Positions 20,213 through 31,779 are shown, counted from the stretch's first letter. The stretch is 64,000 nt of DNA from Ancistrus triradiatus (GCA_025084515.1 JAJAGP010000937.1:186001-250000), one strand, 5' to 3'. The notes: a model not told the origin generated them from the letters alone. Numbers and translations are program-made.

Positions 20213-20593
20213 TGCCATTTTTTGCACTGCGCCTTCCACTCTCAGCTCAATCAGATGGTATGACCCAATGAATGTCGCTTTACTCCAGTGAGGCCTTCAC
20301 TTGTGAAGAACACTGAAGCATCAGTGCCATGCTCGAGTTGATCCGAAGCAACGCCCATTTGCTGTGTTTTTCAGTGTACCACAGGACGAGCTTATCAGCG
20401 TTCTTATCTTTACTACAGAAGGTTAGTCCGTTGCACCGTGTGTGATGGGGCTCGCTCACGTGGACGTTTATGACTAGAATTGAATTTTGCTTTTGTCGTC
20501 ATTCAGTGGAAAACTAGAGTGCCATAATCCTCTACTGTCTCACACTGTCAGTCCAGCAAACATGGCTACAATGATGTCAGCGCTCTCATTGTT

Positions 20594-20745
20594 TTCTCCT
20601 GTTGTAACCCCGCTTTTCCTGGGCCTCCAGTCCATCACAAGACCTGGCAGGGGTTGCTGTTGCAGTGCCTATGTGACCACTCACTTGGCTGGAACACGCT
20701 GCTAGGGATGGAAACCAGGTCTCCTCAGTGGTGGCACCATTTTGT
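20594..20745 (+). repeat. SINE-like dispersed repeat, family S3
   Basis: GTAACCCCGCTTTTCCTGG, then CACTTGGCTGGAACACGCTG and an ACCAGGTCTCC B-box-like word. Related text at 22240-22470, 26725-27080, 30515-30715 and inverted at 60236-60430. Confidence 0.45.
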
Positions 20746-20934
20746 GATCATCTGTTTTATTTTGTGTGGCCCTTCATAACCTGTTAATACAAGTGCCATG
20801 ATTGCTGCCGTTTCCTCTCCTGTGTAATCAGAAAATAAGTCTTTCTCAAATTGATTTCAACGTTTTCATTACAAATCCTATCAGCATAACAATTTGAATG
20901 AAAAGTTTTGGTTCAAACTTTTGATAAGTTTCAG

Positions 20935-21427
20935 GGAAAAAATGAAGCACCCAGATAGAAATGTCCGATTGCTGCAAAACATGCATTTATGTCTTAGGCA
21001 GATATTTAAATGATTACAGGTGTGGTCTGATTAGACACTGGGTCTTGCAGAGGGTGTAAATTTCTCCACCAGATTGAAACACTTCCTTACCTTTTCTGGT
21101 GGGCTCGCCAATCGAGCATTCATGAGACCAGCTGAGACACCTGCTTAGGCAAACTCAGTGTGGAGGATCTACAGGCCCAGCTGTGGGCAAATGTGTCGTA
21201 GTGGTATGTCTAGCAGTCAGTTCTCTCTCACCAAGAGGCATACTACCCAAAAGTAGCCTGAGAGCCTTTTTATAGAGCAGCAGGGGAAACACTTTTACAC
21301 GTCCTGTGGCAAGACCCAGTGTCTAATCAGACCACACCTGTAGTCATTTATATATTTACCTGAGACATAACTGCGTGCAGTCTGAAATTTCTATCAGGCT
21401 GCTCTTAATTTTTGTCAGTGAGTGTAT
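20935..21427. mobile_element. Foldback MITE with ~115-bp inverted arms
   Basis: Left arm ends AGACACTGGGTCTTGC at 21048; right arm begins with its complement GCAAGACCCAGTGTCT at 21309 and runs to GTCAGTGAGTGTA. The arms are similar over more than 110 bases, around a loop of about 260 bases with no coding capacity. The outer end resembles Tc1-like termini. Confidence 0.8.
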
Positions 21428-21683
21428 TTGGTATGTTCTCAACTTTTCTGAAATGATATTATTTACTCCACAGGTTTGTGCAAATCTGATGGTCTGGGTA
21501 ATATCAGCCTGATTTCACAATATTCCAAAGAGCATCTTTGTGATGTTACTGAATGCTTGACTCTGTCTTCAAGTGCCCCCATAAAAGCTCGATGCGGTTT
21601 GGGTCTGATTATTTTTGGAGGAAGGTCTAAGACAGTGAGCACTACTTGATCTAGTTTGGTCATTAAGTACTTGTTAAAACGCT
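21428..21683. other. Intergenic, no feature seen
   Basis: No repeat or coding signal recognised. Confidence 0.4.
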
Positions 21684-21845
21684 TTGAGGTGTGGGTGTGG
21701 GTGTGGGTGTGTGGTTTTTATATTACATTGTTGGGACCAAATGTTCCCACAAGGTCAAAAATGTCAGCTCTTTCTATCCTTGTGGGGACATTTGGTTGGT
21801 CCCCATGGGAAACACTGCTTTATTTTTGAAAAACCAAGAGAGTCA
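21684..21845. repeat. GGTGTG tract and adjoining dispersed repeat
   Basis: A short (GGTGTG)n tract leads into inverted TGGGACCAAATGTTCCCACA and TTGTGGGGACATTTGGTTGG, a pair of near-complementary segments typical of a fish dispersed repeat that I cannot classify. Confidence 0.5.
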
Positions 21846-22039
21846 TGAGATTTGCTTTAGGTTACTGGGGTTATGTGTAAATGTAGTATTAATTAGTTAC
21901 AGTATCCATTATGTCTGGTTTGGTTGTTTATTTGGTTTATTTAACGTCACTATCAGCATCAGTGGCCATTTCAGCGACACACACAAGGTTACATCAAGAC
22001 TAGTCATATATATCCACACAGGTCAGGCCACTTTAGTGT

Positions 22040-22470
22040 AATCAGTTAACCTAATGCGTGTCTTTAGACCGTGCCACATGGACACAGGGATAACACAGAA
22101 AGGACCCAGGCCAGTCCACCCTGGGATTGAACCCAGGACCTTCTTGCTGTGAAGCGACAGTGCTACCCACCGAGCCACCATTCTGCTCTTATGTCAGTGG
22201 GGGGGTCCCTAATAGTGAGACAGGTGTGTGTGCATGTATTTTTTTTTCTCCACATTTTAACTCCACTTTTCCTGGTCAGGGCTGCAGGGGCTACACCATC
22301 TATCCCTATAGAATAGTGTGCAGGTGTCAGCATGCTCCATAGAGGACGCTGCCAAGGGACAGTCCCACACCCAGCCTCGCCTCCTTCAGACATAGCCAAT
22401 TGTGCCTGCATGCGATGCCTGACCCAGCTGGAAGGCACCACCATCACTGTGGTTGTAGGCAAGCGTATTA
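22040..22470. repeat. SINE-like repeats, families S2 and S3
   Basis: 22040-22175 is an inverted S2-like copy (GGGATTGAACCCAGGACC is the complement of a tRNA B box). 22240-22470 is an S3-like copy (CTTTTCCTGGTCAGGGCTGC, then GACCCAGCTGGAAGGCAC). Confidence 0.5.
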
Positions 22471-22730
22471 GACCTCTGGTCCAGATGAAGGTCTGGAGAA
22501 ATTACTCTTACTATGTGTGATGTGACTCAGCAACATACAAGTTTGAATGATGTCTATTGTTTATGGATGTGCTGGTTTGTGATGCTCTGGCGCCACAGAG
22601 GCAGTTTGCTAGCACACCGCTGTAGAGACTTTGGTTTGAATCCCAGTATTGTCTTCCAGGCGGCGTGTCACACAGACAGACAGTTGGTTATTTCCGATGG
22701 AGGGAAACCCGACACTCCATGGGTAATGTG

Positions 22731-22920
22731 GTGGCCTAGTGGTTAAGGTACTGTATTATGGACCAGAAGGTCCAGAGTTCAAAACCCACCTTTGCCGCCA
22801 GGCTGCCACTGTTGGGTCCTTGAGTAAGGTCCTTGACCCACAATTGCTTGGATTGTAAGACTGTATCAATTGTAAGTCGCTCTGGATAAGGGCGTCTGCT
22901 AAATGACATAAATGTAAATG
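22731..22920 (+). mobile_element. tRNA-derived SINE, forward copy
   Basis: Forward copy showing the internal RNA polymerase III promoter: A box TGGCCTAGTGG (22732-22742) and a B-box-like GAGTTCAAAACC near 22775, then the core and the tail CTCTGGATAAGGGCGTCTGC with TAAATG repeats. Confidence 0.9.
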
Positions 22921-23022
22921 CAGAAGTGAGCTTTCTTTGCATTTTTTGCAAATGCAGAAGTGACCTCAGCCATGCCCTTTGATGAATTAGTGCTTGAATA
23001 CCTGAATAAGCTCTGGACATGA

Positions 23023-23190
23023 CACTTACAGCATTTAGCAGATGCTCTTGCAACTGATAGAATCCAAGCAATTGTGGGTTAAGGGCCATGCTGAAGGAGC
23101 CAACAGTGGCAGCCTGGCTGAAGTGGGATTTGAACCCTGAACCTTCTGGTCCACAGTGCAGTACCTTAACCACTAAGCAACCAAAGTCCT
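23023..23190 (-). mobile_element. tRNA-derived SINE, reverse copy
   Basis: Reverse copy with a deletion in the tail-core junction; head ends AAGCAACCAAAGTCC. It lies about 100 bases from the forward copy at 22731-22920, forming an inverted pair. Confidence 0.85.
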
Positions 23191-23259
23191 GAAGTGACCC
23201 TGAGCAGGACAAGCAGATCACAAACATTTGTAATGTTACTTCTCACATTCTTATTCAGA

Positions 23260-23417
23260 CCGTGGTTAAGACTTTGGACTACTAATGGAAAGGCTGTTAA
23301 GGACAAATCCCCGCTCTAGCAAACCACAGCTAATGTGCCCTTGAGCAAATCCTTTAAAATGTAACCACTCACATCAATAGTAAGTCACTCTGAATGGTGG
23401 TGTTAGTAAATGTAAAG
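23260..23417 (+). mobile_element. tRNA-derived SINE, strongly diverged
   Basis: GTGGTTAAGACTTTGGACTA, CCCTTGAGCAAATCCTTT and AGTCACTCTGAATGGTGGTG follow the SINE layout with many substitutions. An older copy of the same family. Confidence 0.55.
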
Positions 23418-23929
23418 TCAACAGCCAGAACACACCAATGCAGTCTTAATTGTTGTGTAACTTTAGAACAAGTCCTGTTTTTGTGTGATTGATGTTGTCA
23501 TGGCAGTGAGTGACATCACAAGCAATACAATTTAAAGATTACCAGCTCAGAAAGCTGTGCTGGCACAACCTAAGATTCTACAACAATGAGACAAATAGTT
23601 GCACTTGTTTTCTGATTATACTGGGAGCAAACTTCACAGCGGTCAGTTCACCTCAGTTTACCCTCCCGTTATGATTTGTTTCAGGTCAAGTTGATTTCAG
23701 TCTCATGCAATATCCAATAAACACAATACACGTTTTAGGTGAGTTCATAATCATCGTGTCATTTCCTTTTTTTAAATGATCACTGTTCATTTGACTACCA
23801 GAGATTGAACATTGTTCATAATCCATGCCCACTAAGTAGTGTGCATGTATTGTATTTGAGACAGAAACGGACAATGCGACACGCATCTCGTGAGAACCTA
23901 AGACAACTAAGTAAGTCACTAACTAAGAC
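23418..23929. other. Intergenic, no feature seen
   Basis: No repeat or coding signal recognised. Confidence 0.4.
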
Positions 23930-24835
23930 AGATCTATGGAAAATGCAGATTTAAAATAAAATGCAGTGTATCTTGCATTTACTTTGACTGTAATCTGAGA
24001 TATTTAATGTTTTGTCTGGTCAACTTTATTTCATTTGTTAATAAACATTCATTCCTACATTTCAGCCCTGCAACACATTCGAAAAAGTAGGAATTGGGAA
24101 ATTTAGGACTAGTAATGAGGTTAAAAAACAAACAGGTAATGTCAACAGGTGATTATGCTCATGATTTGGTACAAAAACAGCATCCTTGAAAGGCTGAGTC
24201 TCTGAGGAGCAAAGATGATTAGAAGATCTCCAGTTTATCAAGAAATGTGATGACAGCATTAATGCAGAAAAGTAGTTTAAGATTTTAGAGCAACATAAGC
24301 TACCTCCAAGACCTCTTTTTCGGGGAGGTACATGCATTTTTCAACAAGACCACGCAAAACAAGCCAAATCAGGACAAAGTTAGGACTGAAATATGTGAAT
24401 CTCTTCCAGTCTTTCTTTGAGGAACATTGCTTTTAAACATTTCAATACTTTTTTTTACATATTTGTTGATAAACGGGAGAGTCTCTGCCCATCTTTGGTC
24501 CTCAAAGACTCAGTCTTTCATAAATACTGCTATTGTACCAAATCATGATTATAATCACCTGTTGACATCACCTGTTTGAAATCATCATTATTTAGTTTTT
24601 TTTAATTCATTACTAGCTCTAAATTGTCCGGTCCCAACTTTTTTGGAATGTGCTGCAGACCTGAAATCCAGGAATGGACGTTTATTAACAAATGAAAGGA
24701 AGTTGACCAGAAAAATGAAATCTGTTGGGTTCATACTGTCTGCAATGATATAAAAGACAAAGTACATGTAAGTTTTTTTTTTATATCTGCATTTTCCATA
24801 CCATCCCAACTTTTTTTGAGTTAAGGTTGTACAAC
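23930..24835. mobile_element. Long-TIR Tc1-like non-autonomous element, family C
   Basis: Inverted arms of roughly 280-350 bases: 23935-24215 and 24478-24834 share, in opposite orientation, AATAAAC..CATTCCT, a T-rich region and GTCAACAGGTGATTAT, ending at the family terminus GGTTGTA. The centre (24216-24477) keeps fragments of transposase text such as TTTTTCAACAAGACCACGCA. Family C also includes 36893-38314 and 41645-42240. Confidence 0.8.
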
Positions 24836-25226
24836 ATCACATGCCTTGATATCAGTGTGTATTGTGAATGCACCGATCAGCCAAAACCTTAAAACCACCT
24901 GGTCTTAACGATGTGTAGGTGGGTGTTATGCATCAAACCAATATCCACCTGACTGGCCAAAGCCAGGGTTTCCTAACAGCATGTAATTCGGAGCATCACA
25001 CTCCCTCCACTGGCTCATCTTCCCAGAGTGCATCCTGGTACCATCACATCCTCAGGTAAACGGCACATGGTCAAGCTGATGTTGAAAACATTCCCCCAAG
25101 GTCCAGATATGACACTCGCTTGCCCGTTGTAGGCATTTCTCACATTGGATGGAATGGTATTGGACCTAGGCAGCACAGTTTACAGCAGGGGGATATGTAT
25201 TGTGTGCTGTGACACATTCCTTACTA

Positions 25227-25915
25227 ACTTACAGGGGTGTAATGATGCACCATGACATGACACATCCAGTTGGTTTATGCAGTTTCTTTTTTTGAACACC
25301 AGAGCTTGTAATCATACATCATGCTCGAATAGGTGTATCTCCATAAGTTGAGATTCCATCTAATTCCATTTATGTGCAGGTGACTACAGATTCTTTGTTT
25401 AAATATTTATACAAGTACACATTTTGAATTGTTATTCTAGAAAAATAAAAAAGATTTTTTTTACTCAGTTATTTAAGATATGGTGACACTACTATAGAGC
25501 ATTTTTATTTCCCATTTTAAAACTCTCTTTCTAGTCATTTTTTAAATTGCAATTTTTTATGTTTGTTTGCTTAAAAATGTATTACAGAAAATCTGCATTG
25601 TTTTGTATTGTTTACACTTTAGAAATAAAAAAAAATGTCTTTTTTTTTTTTTTTTACGTTTACAGCATTTAGCAGACGCCCTTATCCAGAGCGACTTACA
25701 ATTAATACGGTCTTACAATCCAAGCAATAATGGGTTAAGGACCTTGCTCAAGGACCCAACAGTGGCAGCTTGGCAGAGGTGGGATTTGAACCCTGGACCT
25801 TGTGGTCCATAGTCCAGTACCTTACCTGCTATGCTACAACATTTTATCAAATATACAATTGATAACCGTGAGAAAATCAAATCGAATCATGAGCAGAGTG
25901 TATCGTTACACCCCT
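25227..25915. mobile_element. Element with AGGGGTGTAAT ends, hAT-like
   Basis: Ends AGGGGTGTAATGATGCACC and complementary GTATCGTTACACCCCT. It is inserted in the Tc1-like element around it and itself holds a SINE. No target duplication was evident, so assignment to hAT is tentative. The same ends occur at 45542-48553 and 57136. Confidence 0.6.
25655..25845 (-). mobile_element. tRNA-derived SINE, third nesting level
   Basis: TTTACAGCATTTAGCAGACG, the conserved core, and reverse tRNA-like head to GCTATGCTACAAC. Preceded by a poly-T run at 25638-25654. Confidence 0.88.
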
Positions 25916-26289
25916 AGAAACCGGCATTAAACATTTTTGACTTCTGTTCGACCAAAAAGGATAGGATTTGTGGCTCTTGAACGTCGATGAGCCTTCGGTG
26001 CGAACACCATGCCGCCAGTTTATGCTTTTTCCCTCCTTGAATTACAGCCTTGTTGTTTAGGAGATTCTCTGACCCAGTCATCTGGCCCTAATAATTTGTT
26101 CCTTGTTAAAGTCGCTCAGGTGTTTACTTCTGAACATTTTTCCCGCATCGAACTCCTCAACTATAAGAACAGACAGTTCACTAAAGTCTAACAAATCAGA
26201 GAGCATCACCTGCTGTTGTAATGAGATAATCAATTGTGTTTTTCGGTCTTTGTGTGTGTTTAACATGTTGGCTGATCGGCGTATTGTGC

Positions 26290-26700
26290 ATCGTATATCT
26301 GTGTTCATGATAATCATCTTTATCTTGGGGAATTTCTCAGGTAAACGAGGCCTCTTTCTTTACCCTCTGTAAAGTTTTCTCAGTTTGACCTGCAACATAA
26401 CAGGAGGGTTTCAGCGAGTCATTCAGCGCTGTGTTGAAACTGTACGTCGAGGGTGCGATTCTTTATCAGTGCATAATGTTATTGTAATGCAGCGTTCGCA
26501 GAGCTGGTTCGTGGTCTGTTTTGCATCATGTCATACACTATATCCTTTTTACATTCAAATAAACCACTTCAAACCACGCGGTCTTGACATAAGCAATCAA
26601 TGCTTTGGTCGTTTGACTGTACAAACTACGATATGGTTCAAATCAGCGGATGTTACATAGACTGTCCAATAGGTGGCAGCAGCACCATTGAGCGTTAATT
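26290..26700. other. Intergenic, no feature seen
   Basis: No repeat or coding signal recognised. Confidence 0.4.
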
Positions 26701-26704
26701 CTAC

Positions 26705-27090
26705 CAGTCCTTTTAGTTATTTTCTTTCTTCACGTTTTGATCCCGCTTTTACTGGTCAGTGTTGCATGGGTTCGACCCCCATCTTCAGAAAATACAGGGC
26801 ACATGCTCAAGCGTGCCCTGGACACAACCCTGGTCCATCGCTGTTGTTTTCCTGATTGGCCTCCTCTCCTTCGCTTCTCTTGGGAAACATGTGAAACCCA
26901 GCTCAGCTGGAAGGCACTGCTAGGACTTGAACCCAGGTCCCTGCGGTGGTGGGTCATCGAGCCTCAATTTATTTATGTATCTATTTGTTTTTATTCCATT
27001 GTGACCCAACTTTTCCTGTTCAGGGTCGCAGAGGTCCAGCACCTATCCCCCAGAAGGATGACCCAACCCCCCATGGCCAGGCTATCGGAC
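26705..27090 (+). repeat. SINE-like dispersed repeats, family S3
   Basis: CCCGCTTTTACTGGTCAGTG, then GCTCAGCTGGAAGGCACTGC and the B-box-like GACTTGAACCCAGGTCC; a second truncated start at about 26998 (TGTGACCCAACTTTTCCTG). Confidence 0.5.
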
Positions 27091-27097
27091 ATTCAAA

Positions 27098-27440
27098 TTA
27101 AAGTCAAAATCTGATATATTTTTATAGTGCTTTTTACAATGGAGCATTCTCTCAAAGCAGCTTTACAATTTTCTATTATCTAGGCTTAAAGCCCAAATTG
27201 AGCAAGCCTAGGGTGACAGTGGCAAGGAAAAACTTCCTAAGCGTTATAAGGAAGAAACCTTGGGAGGACTAAGACTCAAAAAGGGAACAAGCCTCCTTGG
27301 ACGGTTTAGATATTATATGTAAGAATTAAACTAACTTATCTAATTAATATGTTTATAAAAATAGTTTAAATTAACAGAAGCTAAATAACATAATACAAAT
27401 CAGCGTGTCAGCATTATTTAGTCCAGTAGAATCACTATAG
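27098..27440 (-). mobile_element. L2-like LINE 3' end fragment
   Basis: Reverse-orientation 3' region: TTTTTACAATGGAGCATTCT, AAATTGAGCAAGCCTAGG, GAAACCTTGGGAGGACTAAG, parallel to 32235-32450. 5'-truncated. Confidence 0.85.
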
Positions 27441-27700
27441 TAGCTTGTTTTCTCAGTGGGTAAGTTTTAATGGCAATGCATGCATGGTGAACTTACGGAG
27501 GGAGGGAGGTACTGCCCTTTGCTGTGGTCTGGTACCGGTGTTATCGCTGGAACTGATGATGGAAGAACAGCTTGAGTGGAGCAGAAGCTGATTTTACTTG
27601 GTTATATAGCAATACTAATGCAATAAACTGTTCAAAAGAACACAGGACAGTGTATACATTGCACATTTTATAACTGTAGAAGACAAACACTATAATCATT
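27441..27700. other. Intergenic, no feature seen
   Basis: No repeat or coding signal recognised. Confidence 0.4.
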
Positions 27701-27704
27701 ATGA

Positions 27705-27995
27705 TGGTGCAGTGGTTAGCATTGTCACCTCAAAGCTTTGAGATGCCCAGTTCGAACCCGACCCCAGGCTACGCCTTCAAGTCGTTTTACACTTCCCCGT
27801 GAGATTACTCCGGATACTCTGGTTTCCTACGACATTCCAAAGATGTGTTAGGTTAACTGAAGTCTCCAAAGTGTGTATGAGTGTATGCGCCCTACGATGG
27901 ATTGGCACCCTGTCTAGGGTTGTTTCTGCCTTGTGTCCTGCCAGGCATGTGACCCTGACTAGGATTAAGCAGATAAGACAAAGAATGAACGAATA
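27705..27995 (+). repeat. SINE-like dispersed repeat, family S2, forward
   Basis: Head GGTGCAGTGGTTAGCATTGT with B-box-like CAGTTCGAACCCGACC, then ACTCCGGATACTCTGGTTTC and ATTGGCACCCTGTCTAGGG, ending in a GAATGAACGAAT simple tail. The best-preserved S2 copy here. A further short repeat of different type follows at 28005-28100. Confidence 0.65.
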
Positions 27996-28607
27996 ATCAT
28001 TGAGGATACTTGGGTGGCACAGCGGTCAAATTCAGTAGCCCACGACATCAGGGATCCAGCGGTGCCTTCCAGGCAGGTTGGGTGTCACCTACAGGTATAA
28101 GGTTATGTTGACAGAGTTGATCAATAAGGTTGTGTTGATAGCTGCCAGACTGCACCATGACCATGAACTTCTAGAGTTTGGACACATTGTACTATTAGAC
28201 ATTCATTGCTTATTGATTTAAAAATAATGTTATCTTGAACAGCCATAAAATATCCCAAAGCACTGAATGGTTTGATGGAACATGGCATGAAATTGCTTGC
28301 TGTACTCCTTGCACTCAAGTATGACTGAACTATTACAGGTCGGTGAAAAAAAAGCTTGGGGAAATTATACCTTTTATCTGTCAGCGCTTGGCCCTTTCAG
28401 GACTTTGAGATTTCACTTTGTTCAGATAATCATTCAAAAGAAATGGAGCCCCAGCCATTACCATCAAAGTCCTATTCATAGTATGCGAACCCTATGGCCA
28501 GGGCTTTCTGACATTAAGTGATTATTCAAAACCTGAGCTCAGGAAGTCAAGGTGTAGAGTAAGAATACCTGTGTAAGAATAAGAATGACCATTTATTTTA
28601 AAGGACA

Positions 28608-28880
28608 CTATATGGCCAAACAAATATGTAGACACCAGTTTTAATTAGTGGCCTTTATTATTTCAGCCACACACAATGTGAACTGTGCATTACATGAAGC
28701 GTAAATGCATGGAATCACTATAGAGGCAGTATAATGTGTTGTACCTCAGGGACTATCAATATGATGTTTCCATAGGTTGCCTCCAATAGTTTACTAAGTT
28801 CAACAAGTCTACTAAGAAAAGGTTTGACAAAGATGGAGTACTTGAGATGAATTGGACACCAACACTGAGCCAGGACTTGC
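28608..28880. mobile_element. Tc1-like terminal fragment
   Basis: Begins ACACTATATGGCCAAACAAA, a terminus of a common fish Tc1-like family; the rest is eroded. Confidence 0.5.
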
Positions 28881-28889
28881 AGTCCTTCG

Positions 28890-29770
28890 ATAGCACTCGA
28901 ACTTTGCCTTCAGAACTGCCTTAAGTCTTCATGGAATATATTCAACAAGGTGCTGGTAACAATTCTCAGAGATTTTTGTCCAGACATCACAAAGTTGCTG
29001 CAGATTCATCGGCTGGATATCCATGATGCGAATCTGCCACATCCCAAAGGTGCTCTATTGGAGTGAGATCGGGATTGTGGAGACCACTTGAGTACAGTGA
29101 ACTCATTGCCATGTTCAGGAAGCCAGTTTGAGATGATTTGAGCTTTGTGACATGGGGTGTTATCCTGCTGGAAGTAGCCATCAGAAGATCATATACTGAT
29201 CATAAAGGGATACACATGGTCAGCAACAATACTCAGATAGGCTGTGGTGTTTAAACAATGCTCAACTGGTATTAAGCCTCAGTTGCCTTTTCTTAGCTGA
29301 CAGTAGTGGCACTCTGTGTGGTCTTCTGCTTCAAGGTTTGACGTGTTGTTCATTCAGAGATGCTGTTCTGCATTTGAGCTACTATTACCTTTCTAAAAGC
29401 TCAAATCTGTCTCTCTATTTTTCTCAAACCACTGGCATGGCAAGGCATTTTCACCCAGAGAATGCTGCTCGCTAGATATTTTCTCTTTTTGGGACTATTT
29501 TCTGTAAACCTTAGAGATGGCTGTGTGTGAAAATCCCAATAGATCCACAGTTTCTGAAATACTCAGACCTGCCTGACCAGCACCAACAACCATGCCATTT
29601 TCAAAGTCACTTAAATCACCTTTCTCCATATTCTGTTTGGTTTGAACTTCAGCAGGTCATCTTCACCATGTTAGCATGCCTAAATGCATTGAGTTGCTGC
29701 CATTTGATTGGCTGATAATGCAAATATCTAAACGAACAGCTGAACAGGAGTTGGTCAGTGAGTGTATATT
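28890..29770 (-). mobile_element. Tc1-like element remnant, family B
   Basis: Minus-strand copy related to 18310-19025: HNPDLTPIEHLWDVADS, then GTTATCCTGCTGGAAGTAGC, then the N-terminal part that the other copy lacks (TTTCTGAAATACTCAGACCT), ending near TCAGTGAGTGTATA. Many stops. Confidence 0.8.
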
Positions 29771-29799
29771 GTAAACCCCTTACTAGGAAGTACAGTGGC

Positions 29800-29945
29800 A
29801 CCATGCTTAGCACTATCCCCTCATAGCTCCTGTGACCCGAGGTCACGTCCTTGCCTAGTCTCTGTCTGTGTGGAGTTTGCAAGTTCTGGGTTAGGCCCCA
29901 TAATAGCCCTCAACCCTAAACTGGATTAAGTGGAGGAGGAAAGTG
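29800..29945 (+). repeat. SINE-like dispersed repeat, S2-related
   Basis: TAGCACTATCCCCTCATAGC, then GTGTGGAGTTTGCAAGTTC, wording of the S2 family, strongly diverged. Confidence 0.45.
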
Positions 29946-29989
29946 AATGAAGTCCTTTACTGGTGCGATTTGTTTTCCCACCCACTGTA

Positions 29990-30510
29990 GGACATACCTC
30001 ATACAAGCTCACTCACTCAGATTAAACTCATTATAAGTCTGTTCACTCATCTGCCATATTGGTAACGCCCTGTTATTTCCAGCCGTATAAGAACAGACTC
30101 CCTATCTCTTTGAATGGGGAGAGATCTATATATCCAAAAACTAATGTTTAACATGCATATTTAGAATAGCAGGTATAATCTGACAAAAATTGTTTCACTT
30201 GCTTGCATCGTTGAGTTCAAATAACACAGTAAAAACAAGTTTTAAGGTTATTCTGGCTACCGCGCATGCACACACCGCCACTACAAAGGGGCCAAGACTT
30301 GCCCCCGCCCCTTGCAGATATATTTACTAATATGCCAATTGGTTCTTTCTAATGATAGAACAGGGCTTCTGTACTACAGTCGCCATGTTGACCATTACGG
30401 CTGTCCCATTCATATTTCAACCAGTCTGCTCCTTATATAATGTCTCTAGATTTGTTTACTTTTAAGAACAGACCATTTCATAGAAGTGCTTTGACAAGAT
30501 TATCATATTG
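29990..30510. other. Intergenic, no feature seen
   Basis: No repeat or coding signal recognised. Confidence 0.4.
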
Positions 30511-30514
30511 TTTT

Positions 30515-30715
30515 GTTTTTCCACATCTTAACAATACTGTTCCTGGTCGGATTGTTCCAGTACCTATCCCCAGAGAACCCAGGGTGCATATGTAAGCTGG
30601 CAGTTTTTGATATTCTGGCCCTTAGACACAGCCAGTTATGTCTGCTTTGGACACCCAGCCTGACTGGAAAGTCCTTGCGGTCGGGGGCTATCTTATTAAA
30701 CCGCCATGTGTCTAA
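30515..30715 (+). repeat. SINE-like dispersed repeat, family S3
   Basis: CACATCTTAACAATACTGTT, CTATCCCCAGAGAACCCAGG, then ACAGCCAGTTATGTCTGC; matches the S3 layout. Confidence 0.45.
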
Positions 30716-31350
30716 GTGCCCCGTATTGACATTTACACGCAGTATCTTCAGGGTGGATTGAACTTCAGGAAACGCTGCTTTTTTAAAACACGTTAGGAAC
30801 AAGTTTTATATATGAGCCGAGTCACGCTTCGGCCAAAAAAAACCAAACCCAACTCAAAAGAAAACATCACTAAAGGAGAATACGTTGATGACGTGGGAGT
30901 CATTACGTGCACATTCTGCTTTTCCCTGCGTTTGTGTACATAATGAGCAGTAATTTGCCTGACACCAAGCCGTGCTTTTCAGTGTCTCACCTGTGTTGGT
31001 GCAGCGAGCGTGGCGACAACCTGGAACATTATCATTAGTCACGCTGCTCTGGAGGAAATGGCCCCTTCAAATAATGCACCTCTAACCACCACCATATTCT
31101 CCTCTTCATCATTACAGCCTGTGATGGAAAAGAGTAGCTAATAGAGTGTTCGCTCTCCATTCTGCATTTTAACAGTTACAGGAAAGGCTATTTTCCCATG
31201 AAGTACATTTAAAAAAGCAAGATCAGCAAAATTTTCATGCTAGTCCAAGCTTTGTCCAGTGTTGGTTTAGTGGGGAAATCTGCATGGCCTGCTGAATGAC
31301 CAGTTCAATTGTTGATAAAGCATCTCACCATATGGGTATTTCAGACCGGT
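30716..31350. other. Intergenic, no feature seen
   Basis: No repeat or coding signal recognised. Confidence 0.4.
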
Positions 31351-31354
31351 GACA

Positions 31355-31420
31355 TTACATTGATAGCATTTAACAGATGCATATCCAGAGCAACTTACAA
31401 GGTACAAAACCAAGAAAATG
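31355..31420 (-). mobile_element. SINE tail-core fragment
   Basis: GATAGCATTTAACAGATGC then ATCCAGAGCAACTTACAAGG, a short diverged piece of the tRNA-SINE. Confidence 0.6.
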
Positions 31421-31779
31421 TGGGTTTGCTTACAAGCTCCACAGTGGCACCGCAGTGCTACATTGCATTCACATTTTCACATTACGTTATGTTGCAGCCT
31501 TGTGCTAAAATAACAAAATTAAAGTTTTTCAGAATAGAGCAGGGAACTGCAGAGGCTGAGAAATGAGTGGATTTAATTTTGGTGGCTACAAAAAAAGCAG
31601 GTTTTTTTTCCCCCTTTTCCTCCTGTTACTGTGCAATGCTGGTACTTCTTCCGCTTGATCTCTCAAATGGCATTTAACTAATCAGCAACTGTCCCACGTT
31701 CCATGCAAGGTTCTCACACTGCGGAGAGCAGGTCTAGTGGACGTAGCTTAATATTATTATGTAGCTTAATAATTTTGGG

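Larger units (their letters stand above)
19248..20500 (+). other. adcy5: Probable adcy5 3' UTR
   Basis: No coding exon follows the stop and no transposon family is recognisable for about 1.3 kb, unlike the DNA on either side. It has a short (AC)n tract near 19668-19691 and an unusually CpG-dense patch near 20071-20212. I did not find a canonical AATAAA that would fix the end, so the right limit is approximate. Confidence 0.5.
24873..26286 (-). mobile_element. Tc1-like element (GATCAGCCATAAC family) with nested insertions
   Basis: Left terminus CCGATCAGCCAAAACCTTAA near 24873; right terminus complementary to GTTGGCTGATCGGCGTA near 26286. The outer parts (24873-25225 and 25920-26286) carry eroded transposase text on the minus strand. 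The middle is occupied by the insertion at 25227-25915. Confidence 0.7.

Noticed and set aside
22163..22462. 99-codon minus-strand frame and similar frames at 26730-27114
   Set aside because: They recur with the S3 repeat family and have no conserved protein content; products of repeat DNA.
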